Shown piece after piece: positions 43,840 to 55,700 of a stretch of 64,000 nucleotides of DNA (its first letter is position 1; every line of letters begins with the position of its first letter). The notes beneath the pieces are model-generated. The model ran no database searches, was not told the DNA's origin, and worked only from the letters and a program-made list of their open reading frames with translations. Source of the stretch: Diplonema papillatum (lineage: Eukaryota; Euglenozoa; Diplonemea; Diplonemida; Diplonemidae); NCBI GenBank assembly GCA_030068145.1, contig JAPJBO010000601.1, positions 62,001 to 126,000 on the forward strand, in the 5' to 3' direction. The position numbers and the translations under genes are program-made.

Positions 43840-43995
43840 AGCCGTCACCCCCACTTCAAGCCATGGACTTAAATACACACACAAACCCACACAATGCTTC
43901 ATGAGAACTGAACCATCCTGAGAACCTGCTTTTCATCCCAGGGCCTTGAGGGTAATACTTCGATTCCGCCGTTGCCTACTTAAAGCCATGCTCAA

Positions 43996-44053
<58 letters not shown>

Positions 44054-44120
44054 AATGCAGCATATGAACTGAACCATGCTGAGAACCTGCTTTTCATCCC
44101 AGGGCCTTGAGGGTTGTAGG
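43840..44120. repeat. Tandem copies of the PSF1 5' flank, with (CA)n
   Basis: CTTCGATTC-GCCGT, AAGCCATG-ACT-AAATACACACA and GAGAACCTGCTTTTCATCCC recur, the last with CAGGGCCTTGAGGGT at 43920 and 44087. The (CA)n run at 43994-44050 grew within one copy. The repeated block ends just before the PSF1 start. Confidence 0.85.
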
Positions 44121-44134
44121 GGGAGGCCCAAACG

Positions 44135-44773
44135 ATGGAGAAGCAGCAGAAGCGTCCGTTCGCGTGGGGCGGCTGCGCGACGACGCTGCTGCGGGCGAGC
44201 AAGCGGGCGCGCGACAACGGCGACCGGCTGCCTCCGTTCGCAGCAGTCGACTTCCGCGAGGTGAAGGAGGAGATCGAGGGCCAGGTTCAGCGGGTCGGCG
44301 ACCTCGAGAGCAACCCGCACGTGACGCTGCAGAAGGGAGGCGGCTTCGCCATGACGCACACCCTCCTCTGCGAGGCAGCCCTCCGGAACAAGCGGGCACT
44401 CAGTGCGTACCAGAAGCTCAGGGAGGAGGCGCTGATGGACGCGTTCTGGCAGGTGGGGCAGAACCTGCCGGCCCACACCGTGGCGTGCCTGTCGCCGGCG
44501 GAGCACGCGTTCTTCCGCGCTTACGCGTCGCTGACGGCGGCCTTCATGGAGGCTCACGACCCGCTGAACCTGCGGGCCTGCCTGCACGCGCCGCCGCAGA
44601 TCACGGACGTTGCGTTCGTGAGGGGTATCAAGGACTTCACCTACGTGTCGGCGAACACCGGCGAAGAGCTGGTCGTGCGGAAGGGTAAGTTCTTCGTCGT
44701 CACACACGAAGAAGCAACGGCTCTGATGCAGCAGGGCTCCGTCGAGCCTGTAGTTGAAGGTGCTGTGTCGTGA
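44135..44773 (+). CDS. GINS1: GINS complex subunit PSF1
   Basis: 212 residues, intronless; human PSF1 has about 196. PSF1 joins SLD5, PSF2 and PSF3 as GINS, which binds MCM2-7 and CDC45 to form the replicative CMG helicase in the nucleus. The order of parts fits the family: an N-terminal helical segment, the RNKRALSAYQKLREEAL motif (family form RNKRxLxAYLxxR), LSPAEHAFFRAYASL, then a C-terminal B-domain reading DVAFVRGIKDFTYVSANTGE...VVRKGKFFVVTHEEATALMQQG, which corresponds to RVLEDYGEF...LxKNSQHxLxRxxxExLIRQG. The ATG follows a triplicated flank. The basic N-terminus (KRPFAWGG) is slightly longer than usual. Fairly sure of the family; divergence from animal sequences is marked. Confidence 0.85.
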   Translation: MEKQQKRPFAWGGCATTLLRASKRARDNGDRLPPFAAVDFREVKEEIEGQVQRVGDLESNPHVTLQKGGGFAMTHTLLCEAALRNKRALSAYQKLREEALMDAFWQVGQNLPAHTVACLSPAEHAFFRAYASLTAAFMEAHDPLNLRACLHAPPQITDVAFVRGIKDFTYVSANTGEELVVRKGKFFVVTHEEATALMQQGSVEPVVEGAVS

Positions 44774-44829
44774 GTTTTTGCTTTCACGAACGTTGAATTG
44801 ACGGGGTAAACAAACGGGTGCTCACGTTC

Positions 44830-46135
44830 AGCCCAGCTTTTTGCACGAAGGAAGCCAGCAGTCGTTGGAAACCAGTAGTTGAAGGTGTGGGTCTTGCCCT
44901 GGTCGCCATAGATGGTCAGCCAGATGTTGGAGTCGATCACCACGACTTTGTACGTTTTATCAACACAACTTGTCACCACGTACTGCGGCCGATAGCGAAC
45001 AAGTACAGTGATGGAAATATGCAAAGAACTTTGAAAAGAGGGTTAAAAGTCCCTGAAACCGATGAGTGGTAAGAGTTGGAGATGCGTTCAAATCTTAATC
45101 ATTGCTCCTTCACTGGGGTTTATGGTTGAGACGTCTGGACCTATTCGGATCGTCCAAGCTTCTGTTGCGAGACGGCTTGCCGGCTGCCTCAGTTTTGCTC
45201 GGATCGACCAGGATAGGAATGAGTTGAGGAGGACGTGTACCCTTTCTCCACGATCCACCTGCCGAAGCTGGCGCGCTTTCCGTTGACTTCGATGGTCCAT
45301 TCGGACTCGTATAGACCCGGTTGGAGACACTGGATCTGGCAGGCCGTCGGTTTGCACCTGAACCTCCGTTGCGTTTCCGACGTCGCGGGAGTCGAAGGTG
45401 ACGCGGTTCGTGTCGCCGCTCTCGAAGGCGTTTCTCGGCGGTAGCGGGTTGAGTTTGACGGTGTGCGTCTTGCCTGGTCGCCATTAGATGGTCAGCCAGA
45501 CGTTGGAGTCGATGGCCACGACTTCAGAACGTGCTGAACGGCTAAGTTGATGTCGATGCCCTTTGCCTTCCTGGCGATCTTGATCCTGTCTCCCAGGACA
45601 GACACGGCTCCGTGAGCCCAGCACGACCCGAAGTACTGCGGTACTGCGGGATTTCCTGGTTCAAGCTCTTACTTGCTAAAAACAATCGGGAAGGTGTGAC
45701 TGACATTCTTTGATCCTGTTGGTTCGGGCTAGTTCACAGGAGTGCTACCTTTTACCGAGTCGTAGAAGCCAGCCCCACCCCGAATTCTTCTGGTGCCGAT
45801 TCGAGGTGGTCGTGCTCATCTAGCCATGCGTCTTGCTCCCATCCCTCAGTAAACTGCAATAGCTGGTCCCATTCACGTCGCCCCACGTGTACGGCGCGGG
45901 CACGTCCGTTATCAACGCAACTTGTCACCACGTACTGCGTGTGTACCCTGTGTACCCTGTGTACCCTGTGTACCCTGTGTACCCTGTGTACCCTGTGTAC
46001 CCTGTGTACCCTGTGTACCCTGTGTACCCTGTGTACCCTGTGTACCCTGTGTACCCTTTGAAGCAGGCGCGCGCTTTCCGTTGACTTCGATGTCGTCCAG
46101 GCCTCAGTCGGAACTGGCATGCAGGCCGTCGCGTT
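44830..46135 (-). pseudogene. Fragments of a cathepsin Z-like protease with PLAT-type domains
   Basis: On the minus strand 45838-45906 reads VPAPYTWGDVNGTSYCSLL, matching the cathepsin Z motif WDWRNVNGVNYxS. Then 45527-45660 reads PQYFGSCWAHGAVSVLGDRI and KIARKAKGIDINLAVQHVL, the C1-family active-site region (GSCWAH cysteine kept; the usual CGSCW first Cys is Phe). A short CGCAGTAC duplication before it breaks the frame. Below this, 45235-45500 and 44840-45000 read DSN-WLTI-GDQGKTHT, ESGDTNRVTFDSRDVGNATE and WTIEVNGKRASFGRWI, resembling PLAT/LH2 beta-sandwich parts, with stops. Pieces are repeated and out of order, so I call it decayed. Such proteases act in lysosomes. Confidence 0.65.
45941..46052. 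repeat. 10-bp tandem repeat TGTGTACCCT, about 11-12 units
   Basis: Near-perfect array within the decayed protease region. Confidence 0.97.
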
Positions 46136-46139
46136 GAGA

Positions 46140-47090
46140 AAACCAGCAGGCCTGAGCCAAACCAGTCGTTGAACCTAGCCTTTGACTTAGATCTAGACCT
46201 GGTCCTTCTTTCTGTTCCTGCAGCCCTTTTGAAGAGCAACAGTCCCATGCAGCCGAAGACAGCGAACGGCAGGGAAGGGCAAGAACGCGTCGATAGTCAT
46301 TCGCCAGTGTCGTGCTTACACTCCATACATTCCGGAGGGACCCGTGTTGGGGCTGAAAGACGTTCAGACGACGCTGACGCTGGCCCGTTGCTGCCAGTCT
46401 ATTATCGAGCGACGGCGACTGGCCGTGCTGCGGAGGGTGTGGTGCACAACTTGAGCACCGGAATGAATGTGCTCAGCACCGCACTGGTCCTGTCTGCACA
46501 CCGTGTGTCGGTGTGTCGTTCTTGTAAGCCACAGACGCTGAAGGCAGACCATAATCAGGGCGGAACCTAAGTGTCTGCAGACAGGACAGCGGTGCACATG
46601 TGTGTCCAGTGTCGTGTCTTATGTTTGAAGTGTGAGAGTATGCCGGCATGCATCCCGTAAACGGTACACACGCCGGACTCCAGAGTTCTCAAAGCGGGCC
46701 ACATGCCCACCTGCCCCACACGAGGTACGTGCCCAAGTCTTGTGCAGGACTACTGTAGCAGTCGCCATGTTTGCACCTTCCTCGAGCACATGTCTAGTCG
46801 GAAGGCGAGTGGGGTCGCGAAAGGTTTGTGCCCTGCACCCGCAGTCTGGCGAGATTCACAGCAGCGGAATATGGAAAACAGTCTGAACAACCCCGTAGCA
46901 TACTCCGAGCACCAACTAAAAAACTTGTAAGACGTGGGGTGGCCCAAGAACACTCCCCTAACCTGGTGTGATCTTGGTGTCGGTCACAAATCGTTTTCGA
47001 ACCTGACTTGCCAAAGCAAGCAAGTAACGTGTACGCGAAAGAAGCCGTGCATGCCCCCCCAAACCCACCCGGTGCGTGCTTTAAAAGAAC
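46140..47090. other. No gene recognised; R3-like relic
   Basis: Around 46470-46560, GTGCTCAGCACCGCACTGGT and CCTGTCTGCA suggest an inverted, worn R3 piece. The rest is unrecognised, including a 75-codon cysteine-containing frame at 46703 without any known domain. Confidence 0.45.
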
Positions 47091-47093
47091 CCC

Positions 47094-47262
47094 ATTCGAC
47101 GAATGGTCACCCGGAGACTCTAAAATCCCGGATTCGCAAGCGAACTATAACTCTGAAAGAACGCCGATATGAGCATACCTACAAAACAACCTATTTCGAC
47201 GAAGGTCACCCGGAGACTTTTAACATCCCGGATTCCCTAAAAAAGCGAACGTTCACTCAAAA
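47094..47262 (+). repeat. Two tandem R4 arms
   Basis: CGACGAATGGTCACCCGGAG and CGACGAAGGTCACCCGGAGA, each followed by a CCCGGATT-AAGCGAAC-T-ACTC tail. Confidence 0.85.
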
Positions 47263-47370
47263 GAAACAAATTTTCCGACTGTGTAAAAAGGAACACCGCG
47301 ACTTTAAACCAGTTATGCCCCGTTTCTTACCATCCTGCACAGGGCATGAGCGATTATCGGCGGATCCACA

Positions 47371-47623
<253 letters not shown>

Positions 47624-47640
47624 AAATACTGGCACATACT

Positions 47641-47850
47641 GAGGAGGGCCTACCGTAAGTAAGGTATGTGGACAATGGCCGAAACCACCAATGACCAACG
47701 ACCAAGGTACCCACCGATCCTCTTACCTCGTGTAACCACCACTCTTACGACACTCAGAGCACAAAGAATATCTTCCCTTAATGACGAAGGTCACCCGGAG
47801 ACTTTAAAACCCCGGAGTTTCAAGCGAACTTTCACTCTAAAAAAAGGGGA
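47641..47850 (+). repeat. R4-containing dispersed repeat, copy 2
   Basis: Over 90% identical to 19985-20200. Confidence 0.9.
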
Positions 47851-48011
47851 CAAAGAGAAAGGGAAGGGACACCACCCTCCCACCCCCCCCCTATAGCGGA
47901 GTGTGCGCAGTTTAAAGCTGGGTGCGCGCAATGAGCAAGCAAGTCGGCATCGGCAGACAAGATGTCCATGCCAGCGGCGCCGTCGTCTTCAAGAAGGCAG
48001 GTGCGTGCAAC

Positions 48012-48238
48012 TTTTTTTTCTTGTATAAACACCTGCTTTGTAGGAAATGCTTGAGGAGACTGCCAGTTGCAAAAGATCAAAGGAGGTAAATGTGCTGTAG
48101 CCCACACGAAACACAGGTAAATCTGGGTTCAGTGGCGTAAGCGTTCAACAAAAAAGACCCACTTTGTTGTTGTATTGTTTTCTCCCCCTCTAGCCTCCTT
48201 CGAAATGAGCACAAGGCAGTCTCTCGAGTATTTTCGTT
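48012..48238 (-). repeat. R1 repeat, full length
   Basis: Complete minus-strand copy from poly-T through AAACACCTGCTTTGTAGGAA to CTCTCGAGTATTTT. Confidence 0.92.
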
Positions 48239-48375
48239 TTTGTCGTTTGTCGTATTGCCACTGTTGGTCTGAGTAATGAGACATAAACGACCGAGGTGAT
48301 TATGCGGTGTTTTCTCGCATTTAGCAGCGGACTAGCAAGGTTGCTAGATTGCTAGATATCTTCGGTCTTGGGCAT

Positions 48376-49045
48376 CATCCATTTTCGGGACCGGTGCATT
48401 CGGCAGGTGAGTTGTTACACACTCATTATCGGACGCCGACTTCCGTGGCCACCGTCCTGCTGTCAAGATGAACCGACACCCTTTGTGGGATCTGATGAGC
48501 GATCACTCGGACACCTTAAGTCAGCTCTCGGTTCATCCCGCGTCGCCAGTCCTGCTTACCAGAAGTGGCCCACTTAGAACCAGGATTCTACGTCAGGGTT
48601 CAACGGGTCGGCGGATGCCGACTTCCATGGCCACCGTCCTGCTGTCAAGATGAACCGACACCCTTTGTGGGATCTGATGAGCGATAAAGTGACCTGGAAA
48701 CGTATTCCCCCTGCCTCGATTCGTTGATCTTGCAGCTGCTTCATTTGGTCCTCTCAAGTGGAAGAACCAGAACTCCCCGAAACCGCTCTTGGACTTGTCT
48801 ACGAAGGTGAGGGGACGGGGGGCATATTTCCCACTCTGGAATGCAATGGACATTCACACCCTTGCGCTTGCCTTGCGAAATGCATTTCCTAGTGCATACC
48901 CATCCATGCAAATTATACCCAGAACAGGGGTTTGCCTGACATGATCACTCGGACACCTTAAGTCAGCTCTCGGTTCATCCCGCGTCGCCAGTCCTGCTTA
49001 CCAGAAGTGCCCACTTAGAACCAGGATTCTACGTCAGGGTTCAAT
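48376..49045 (-). rRNA. 28S rRNA fragments, duplicated and scrambled
   Basis: 48376-48605 matches reverse-complement 28S: CGGCAGGTGAGTTGTTACAC, GGCCACCGTCCTGCTGTCAA, GGTTCATCCCGCGTCGCCAG and AAGTGGCCCACTTAGAACCA. Part of it is repeated at 48610-48686, and another part at 48943-49045. About 250 bp of unrecognised sequence sit between the last two. Fragments overlap in 28S coordinates, so this is not one continuous gene. Confidence 0.9.
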
Positions 49046-49094
49046 GAAGTAACCCCTCTGCTCACGCCCATTTAAAGTTTGAAAATAGGTCGAG

Positions 49095-49350
49095 GAAGCG
49101 ATTTTCCCAATGCCTCCAATCATTCGCTGTACCCGGCGCAACTCCTGTTTTGGTTCTAGTTATCCTGAGGGAAACTTCGGAGTGAACCAGCTACTAGATG
49201 GTTCGATGGGTCTTTCGCCCCTATACCCAGCTTTGACGAGCGATTTGCACGTCAACACCGCAACGGACCTCCACCAGGGTTTCCCCCGGCTTCGTCCCTT
49301 CCAAGGCATAGTTCACCATCTTTCGGGTCCCAACAAGTGTACTTAACCTC
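49095..49350 (-). rRNA. 28S rRNA fragment, about 255 bp
   Basis: CCAGCTACTAGATGGTTCGA, GTCTTTCGCCCCTATACCCA, CGATTTGCACGTCA, CCTCCACCAGGGTTTCC and GGCATAGTTCACCATCTTTC with GGGTCCCAACA are the reverse complement of a conserved 5'-half 28S segment. It stops abruptly on both sides. Confidence 0.93.
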
Positions 49351-49771
49351 AAATCCCTTTCCAGTAAATCAGGATCGGGCTGTGCTGCGTCCTCAAGGAT
49401 TGGCACATCTCCCTTTCAGTGCGGCTTGTGCCGGCAGGATTCTACGTCGGCGTATACCCGGCAGGATTCTACGTCGGGTCCATCGCGGCCGCTGACTGTT
49501 GTGTGGATGGAGTTTTCGGTCTAAGCGACCCGACGCGGCCCACTGTGTGCTCTCACAGACCGGAAAAGGTCGCGTTGGCAGAAACGGTGAAGATAATAAC
49601 TGTCGCAGGAGTTGACGAAATGGAAGCGCGTTTGTTTGGGGGTAGGCCTTGTTTATTAGATCCACGGTTAAACGAAGCCAGCGCACAAGGTTTGCCTGAC
49701 CTGCTTTCCGATACCAAATAGATGCTCTATTCCAACTCTCTCAAGTCTCACATGACCTTCCCCCCGCAGGA

Positions 49772-52700
49772 ATGAAGAAAGAAGAGAAGCGCTTCGCCCT
49801 CTTCCAGAAGGACGCCGACAACCAACACAAAACGAGTATGCGCCTGTTCCCAACTTTCCTGTACCCGCACCTGGACCCAATGGAAGAGGAATTTGAGTTC
49901 GGTCGGAACTTCTCAAGGGTGGGAGACCTCACGTCACTCCAGGTCGCAAGCTTAGTCTACCAGCGGCTGGTAGCTCTCTCTTCATCCTCACCCGGACCGG
50001 ATGGAGTTCCTCGGCGACAAGGCCGACGGCACCGTCACAGCCCTCGACGCCAGCGTGCCCAGCAGCGACCCCATAGCCTGTGAAACTGCTCAAAATCATT
50101 CTTCATTGCATCATTCAGAATTCGAGTTCTACCCTGGGGCGACGGACCAGAAGAAGCCGTCGGAGGAGTGGGAGATCGGGCTTGACTTCAAGCTGACTGT
50201 CGACAACAAGTCGCACACCATCAGCGTGAAGAGGAAGAAGGACAACGAGCTCTGCACGCTGACCTTCTACAAGGCCCCGTGCACGCGCGACGTCGCCGCC
50301 GTCCAGAAGCAGTTCGTCTCCGCGATGGAGTTCCTCGGCGACAAGGCCGACGGCACCGTCGCAGCCCTCGACGCCAGCGTGCCCAGCAGCGACCCCACCC
50401 TCCAAGAGCAGACCCCCGGCAAGAAAGCCGGCGCCGCCGGAGGTAGCCCTGCCAAAGGCGGGGCAGGCGGCAGCGCTGCCGAGGCCGGTGCCGCCAGCTC
50501 GGAGGTCAAGGACGGGCTCTTCGAGTTCAAGACGCCCGTAAAAGAAGGCGAGGCCCTCGCGTACGAGAACAAGAAGATGGGCCTGCAGTACAAGGTCACG
50601 TACACCTTCAAGAACGTGGAAGGCACGCTCAAAGTGCACCCGGACGCGAAAAAGGTGTGCTGTTTGTTGTGCGCGATGTAACCTGCGTGTGTTCTGGTTA
50701 AACCGCTGCTACCGTGCAGCGCGTGTTGCATCCAGGGAAACGCAGAAATGCGGGAATGATACAAGACAAGGCATGCCTAACTGACCGCGATCACTGTGTT
50801 TACTCGCTCGTCAGCGGCTTCTTACATCTCTGCGTGTGCTCTGGTTAACCCGCTGCTACCGTGCAGCGCGTGTTGCATCCAGGGAAACGCAGAAATGTGG
50901 GAATGATACAAGACAAGGCATGCCTAACTGACCGCGATCACTGTGTTTACTCGCTCGTCAGCGGCTTCTTACATCTCTGCGTGTGCTCTGGTTAAACCGC
51001 TGCTACCGTGCAGCGCGTGTTGCATCCAGGGAAACGCAGAAATGTGGGAATGATACAAGACAAGGCATGCCCAACTGACCGCGATCACTGTGTTTACTCG
51101 CTCGTCAATACCCTATCCCGCCCCAAAAAGTAGCGGCTTCTTACACCTCGAAACCGTCTCGAACAAAACTCCGCATTCCTGCGAGAAGACTTGATGCTAT
51201 CAAACATACATGCAACGCTGGCAAGTCTTTCGAAGTGAGGGCCTGAGAGAGAGGGCATTGTAGCGCCGGCGAGGGATCACCCCACGACGATTCCATTCAG
51301 TCCGGGTTTCTCCTGATCCAACCTCCCCATTCTTTCGAATGAAGCTGAACCGGGAGAATGGGGGGCAGGATTCTGATCACAAACCACCGAATTAAAGATC
51401 GGAGACATATACCCGGGAGAAAATAAAGAGTTCGCACGCGAGGTGGAACGGCGCGTTGCAAGTTCTGAATCCAGGGCAAAAATGTGTGAATGCTACAAGA
51501 GCGAAGTTTACCCAACGGAGTTTACTCGCTCGTGAATACTCTCGAACAGTCTAGAACAACTCCGCATTCCTGCGAGAAGACTTGATGCTATCAAGTACAC
51601 ATGAATGAGGGGCAGGATTCTGACACAAACCACCGAATTAAAGATCTTCCAACCTTTCCGCAGCTCGGAGACAACAAGTACCTGCTCGACATATACCCGG
51701 GTGAAAAGAAAGAGTTCGCACGCGGGACGTGGAACGGTCAGACGAGAGGAATCGGGTCCGGGGCGCCGGACAAGGACTACCTCGAGCGGCAGGCGAAGAA
51801 GCTGAAGGCGGACGTCGAAGCGGACATCAACCTGGTCAAGGAAGCGTGCAAGAAGAGCAACCTGAAGACCGCCACCGCCGACGGCATCGCCACGGTGTGC
51901 GCGAAGACGAACACGTTCTTCGTGGACCTGACGTTCCCACCCAGCAAGGCGTCGCTGTTCAAGGACTGGGAGACCGGCATGAAGGACATCCCGTGGAAGA
52001 AGCCGTCGCAGTATCTCACAGCGAAGCAGAAGCCTGCCCTTTTCGTTGGTACTCCATTTTTTTAGAGTTAAAGCTCGCTTGAAATTCCGGGGTTTTAGGG
52101 TCTCCGTGTGACCTTTGATGAATGGGTTCTCTTAGAGCAAGAAAGGACTATGTGGTTCCGGGTTGTACATTTGGTGCACGCTTTCGTTACGGGTTATGGC
52201 TAGCCATGTCCGGGACTGTTTGTGACCGACACCAAGTACATTCCTTCGTGGAGTGTAGTCTTGGGCCCCCCACGTTACGTTCTACAAGTTTTTGAAAGGA
52301 AGAGGAAAAAAAACCAACCAAACCTTACGCATTTCTTCATTTTTTTCCGAGACACTGCAATGCGTTATGTAACTTTTTCAGGTTCAGCTTACATTTCTGG
52401 AGCGCCACTTGGTCCACTGTGTGACTATGTGGAGCTGTTTGATATCATTCAGATATGTGAAGTTGGAGGAGACCCTCAAAAAGGCACCATTTCTTTTTTG
52501 CGGTGCCATGGTGTGGTAGAAGACTGGCCTACAAAGTGGATTGTGAGTCCCCTTTTTGTCGCCTGAGGCACGGCGTGATACAGTTTTATAATCCGGGTCG
52601 TGAGCTCATCGTGACCGCGCTGGCAGACCGAAGCCTCCTCTTCTGCAAGCAGGTTGCTGTCCCCGGCTCCGTATCCTTTCACGCCAGACGGCTCCCGCCC

Positions 52701-55700
52701 CTTGACTTGGTTTACCGGATATATTGTTACTTCGCCTGCGGGTGTTTCGTGTTTACATGGGTGCGCAGATTGGTTAGTGCCTTTTTTTAGAGTTAGAAAG
52801 AGCTGGGTGACGGAGAGTGAAAGGGATGTACCGTAATTGGAATCATGTTGAACTGGACTGAAGCTAAATCGGGTAAAATGACAGACCGGGTAAAACCTGG
52901 GACACCCGGGAGGTTTCGTGGGGGACTGCACCAGTGGTGGTCCTGCAGCCTCCTATGACAGCGGCATCTGGGGGGTTTTTGTCGGAATCCCAATATGTTG
53001 TTGCGAGCCATTCCGGAAGCAGAGTGTGGTTTCCGAAGACTTGATGCATGCTGGCATCAAGACTTGATGCATGCGGGCATCAAGACTTGATGCATGCTGG
53101 CATCAAGACTTGGGCATCAATACTTGATGCATGCTGGCATCAAGGTCTTCACGGATAGAGCAGTGCTTTGCCCGGGCACTTCTTTCCCCCCGCGGGCCCT
53201 CGTCCTTATAATACACAAGCTCAGGATCGGGACTCGTACCTGCCCTGCCAGGGCGCCGGGCCGTACTTCGCGAAGAACCGCGAGGAGCCGAACGAGCTCT
53301 GGGTTGCACTGCTGAAGAAGGCCTACGCCAAGCTGTACGGCAGCTTGGGCAGTGTAAGGGCGGAATCCTAAACAATAAGGCGAAGCTTCCTAAAAGTACT
53401 CAAGTTAACCTCGACACCTCAACACAAATTAAGTTGTCGACAAGGAACAAGTCATTTCTTCTCCGAAGACTTGATGCGAGACACCTTAAGACAAAATAAG
53501 TTGTCGACAACGACCAAATAAAGTATTACAAAAAAACTCTAAAACTCCACGCATTTCTTCTCCGAAGAAAACTTGATTCAATCACGGTGCTCTGCCAGGA
53601 CACTATTTTCCCCCTCATCCTAAATACACACTTTCACACCAACCACGCTGCCTTCAGGATCAGTGGAGCCTGAGGACATCGACCAGGGTTCTCTCGGCGA
53701 CTGCTACCTGCTGTCCGCCCTCGCGTGCCTCTCCGAGTTCGAGCCGCTGGTGACGCAGATCTTCGACGAGGGCCAAGACTACGACCTGGGCATCTACCGG
53801 GCGACCCTCTGCAAGAACGGCTGGTGGCACACGATCGTCATGGACTCGTACCTGCCCTGCCAGGGGGCCGGGCCGTACTTCGCGAAGAACCGCGAGGAGC
53901 CGAACGAGCTCTGGGTCGCGCTGCTGGAGAAGGCCTACGCCAAGCTGCACGGCAGCTACGGCAGTATTCGGGCGGGGAGTGGCGGGATGGCCCTCGCTGA
54001 CTTGACCGGCTGCCCTTACGAGCTGTTTGACCAGGATAAGATGACGCCGGAGCTCTTTAAGGAGCTCGAAGAAAACGACCGCAACGACTACATCCAGATG
54101 CTCGGAACCCCCGGCAAGGACACCGCCGACTACGCCGGCGGCGCCGCCGACAAGGGGCAGGCCGAAATGTCGAAAAAGTACGAGTCCGTCGGCTTGGCGT
54201 GCGGCCACGCGTACTCGCTGATCTCCGTGAAGGAGTTCAAGGGCAACCAGCTCTGCATGATCCGGAACCCGTGGGGCAACGACAAGGAGTGGAACGGCGA
54301 CTGGTCGGACAAGTCGACCAAGTGGACGGCCGACGCGAAGAAGGCGGTCGGCTGGTACGACGGCGACGACGGGACGTTCTGGATGTGCTGGAAGGACGTG
54401 TGCAAGTGGTTCCACTCGGCCTCCGTCTGCTACGTCAACGGGGCCTGGGACCAGATCCGGGCCGCGGCGTGCTTCACCAAGGGCGTTTCCGACCTCGTGC
54501 TGAAGATCGTCGTCAAGAAGGACTCCCAGGCGTGGATGGGGCTGCACCAGAAGGTATCTATGTACTCCAGCTTTTTCCTTCTTGAAAGTACGCCAATCCT
54601 GCAGGGAATAGTTGGCTTGGCCTCTTGATGTTGTGCTGACCACAATTTGGGGAGTCATCCTCGCCCAGACCACCGACGCCGAGGCGGAGCAAGCACACAC
54701 AAAGCGCTACTGCTCCTACCGCAGATACGATATGCAGACTAGCTATACGATACCTCTAAAAAATCTTAGGTCGGTATTATAAAGTCTCCGGTCAACCGGA
54801 GACTTTAAACTACCGACGTTCTAATCACACATATAACGCTAAGAACATTTCCGGAGTTGGGGCTTGCACTGATAAACGAAGCAACGGACGATCAGCATCA
54901 ACTGACCAAAGGTGATGGAAATGATAAGGCAAAAGTTTCTTGTTCTTCGCGTGTACAGGGTATAAACCTCTCTGGGGGGGGTTTTCCTGTATTAGCACTT
55001 TTTTCGTTGGCTTCGTTTTCTCTTTCATGTGCAACCGTTGTTCCGGAAATGTTCCCGTCAGTACAGATGTACTATTAAAAAAAAAATCGGAACAATCTGA
55101 AACAGGACCCGAGAGGGCTTAAGAAGGGAACCGACGGTACGAAGTACCTGCCGACGCAGCTGAACGTGCTGCGTGAGGTGGGGGACAAGCTGGAGCAAGA
55201 AGTCACGTCGCCGTACAAGCCGGCCCGCGACGTGAATCGGACGTTCAAGTTCTCGAAGGGCAACACGTACTACATCCTCGCCCAGACCACCGACGCCGAG
55301 GCGGAGCGGGCCGTCGTGCTGTCGATGCACCTCGAGCAGCCGGAATTCGCCGACATCACCTTCCTCACGCCAGCCAAGAACCCGCGGAAGTACAACCCGG
55401 TCACAACCTTCGCAGTCGCGGACTACGAGAAGTGTGAGTCGTTCTACCAGCTCAAGGGCATCTTCTCCACCAACGGTTCAGTCATCGAGCGCCAGGGGCC
55501 GTCGGTCGACTTCAGGGCTGCCAAGAGGGTGCTCACAGCGAAGGAGATGGAGGTCAAGAAGAACCCGAAGGCTGCCGCGTCGGACAAGGGGTGCGGGCAG
55601 TACTGCTCGTTTCCCCTCGAGGTCACAGCGATCGCGGCCAAGGGGCTGCCGGCCATGGACGACAACGGCAAGTCTGACCCGTACCTCGAGATGAAGCTGC

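Noticed and set aside
43976-44707. 243-codon minus-strand frame
   Set aside because: Antisense shadow of PSF1; the plus frame matches the GINS pattern.
45887-46137. Repeated VYPVYP / CVPCVP frames
   Set aside because: Translation of the 10-bp TGTGTACCCT array.
53660-54700. 346-codon frame on the minus strand
   Set aside because: Antisense shadow of calpain exon 4; the plus-strand frame has the complete catalytic triad.
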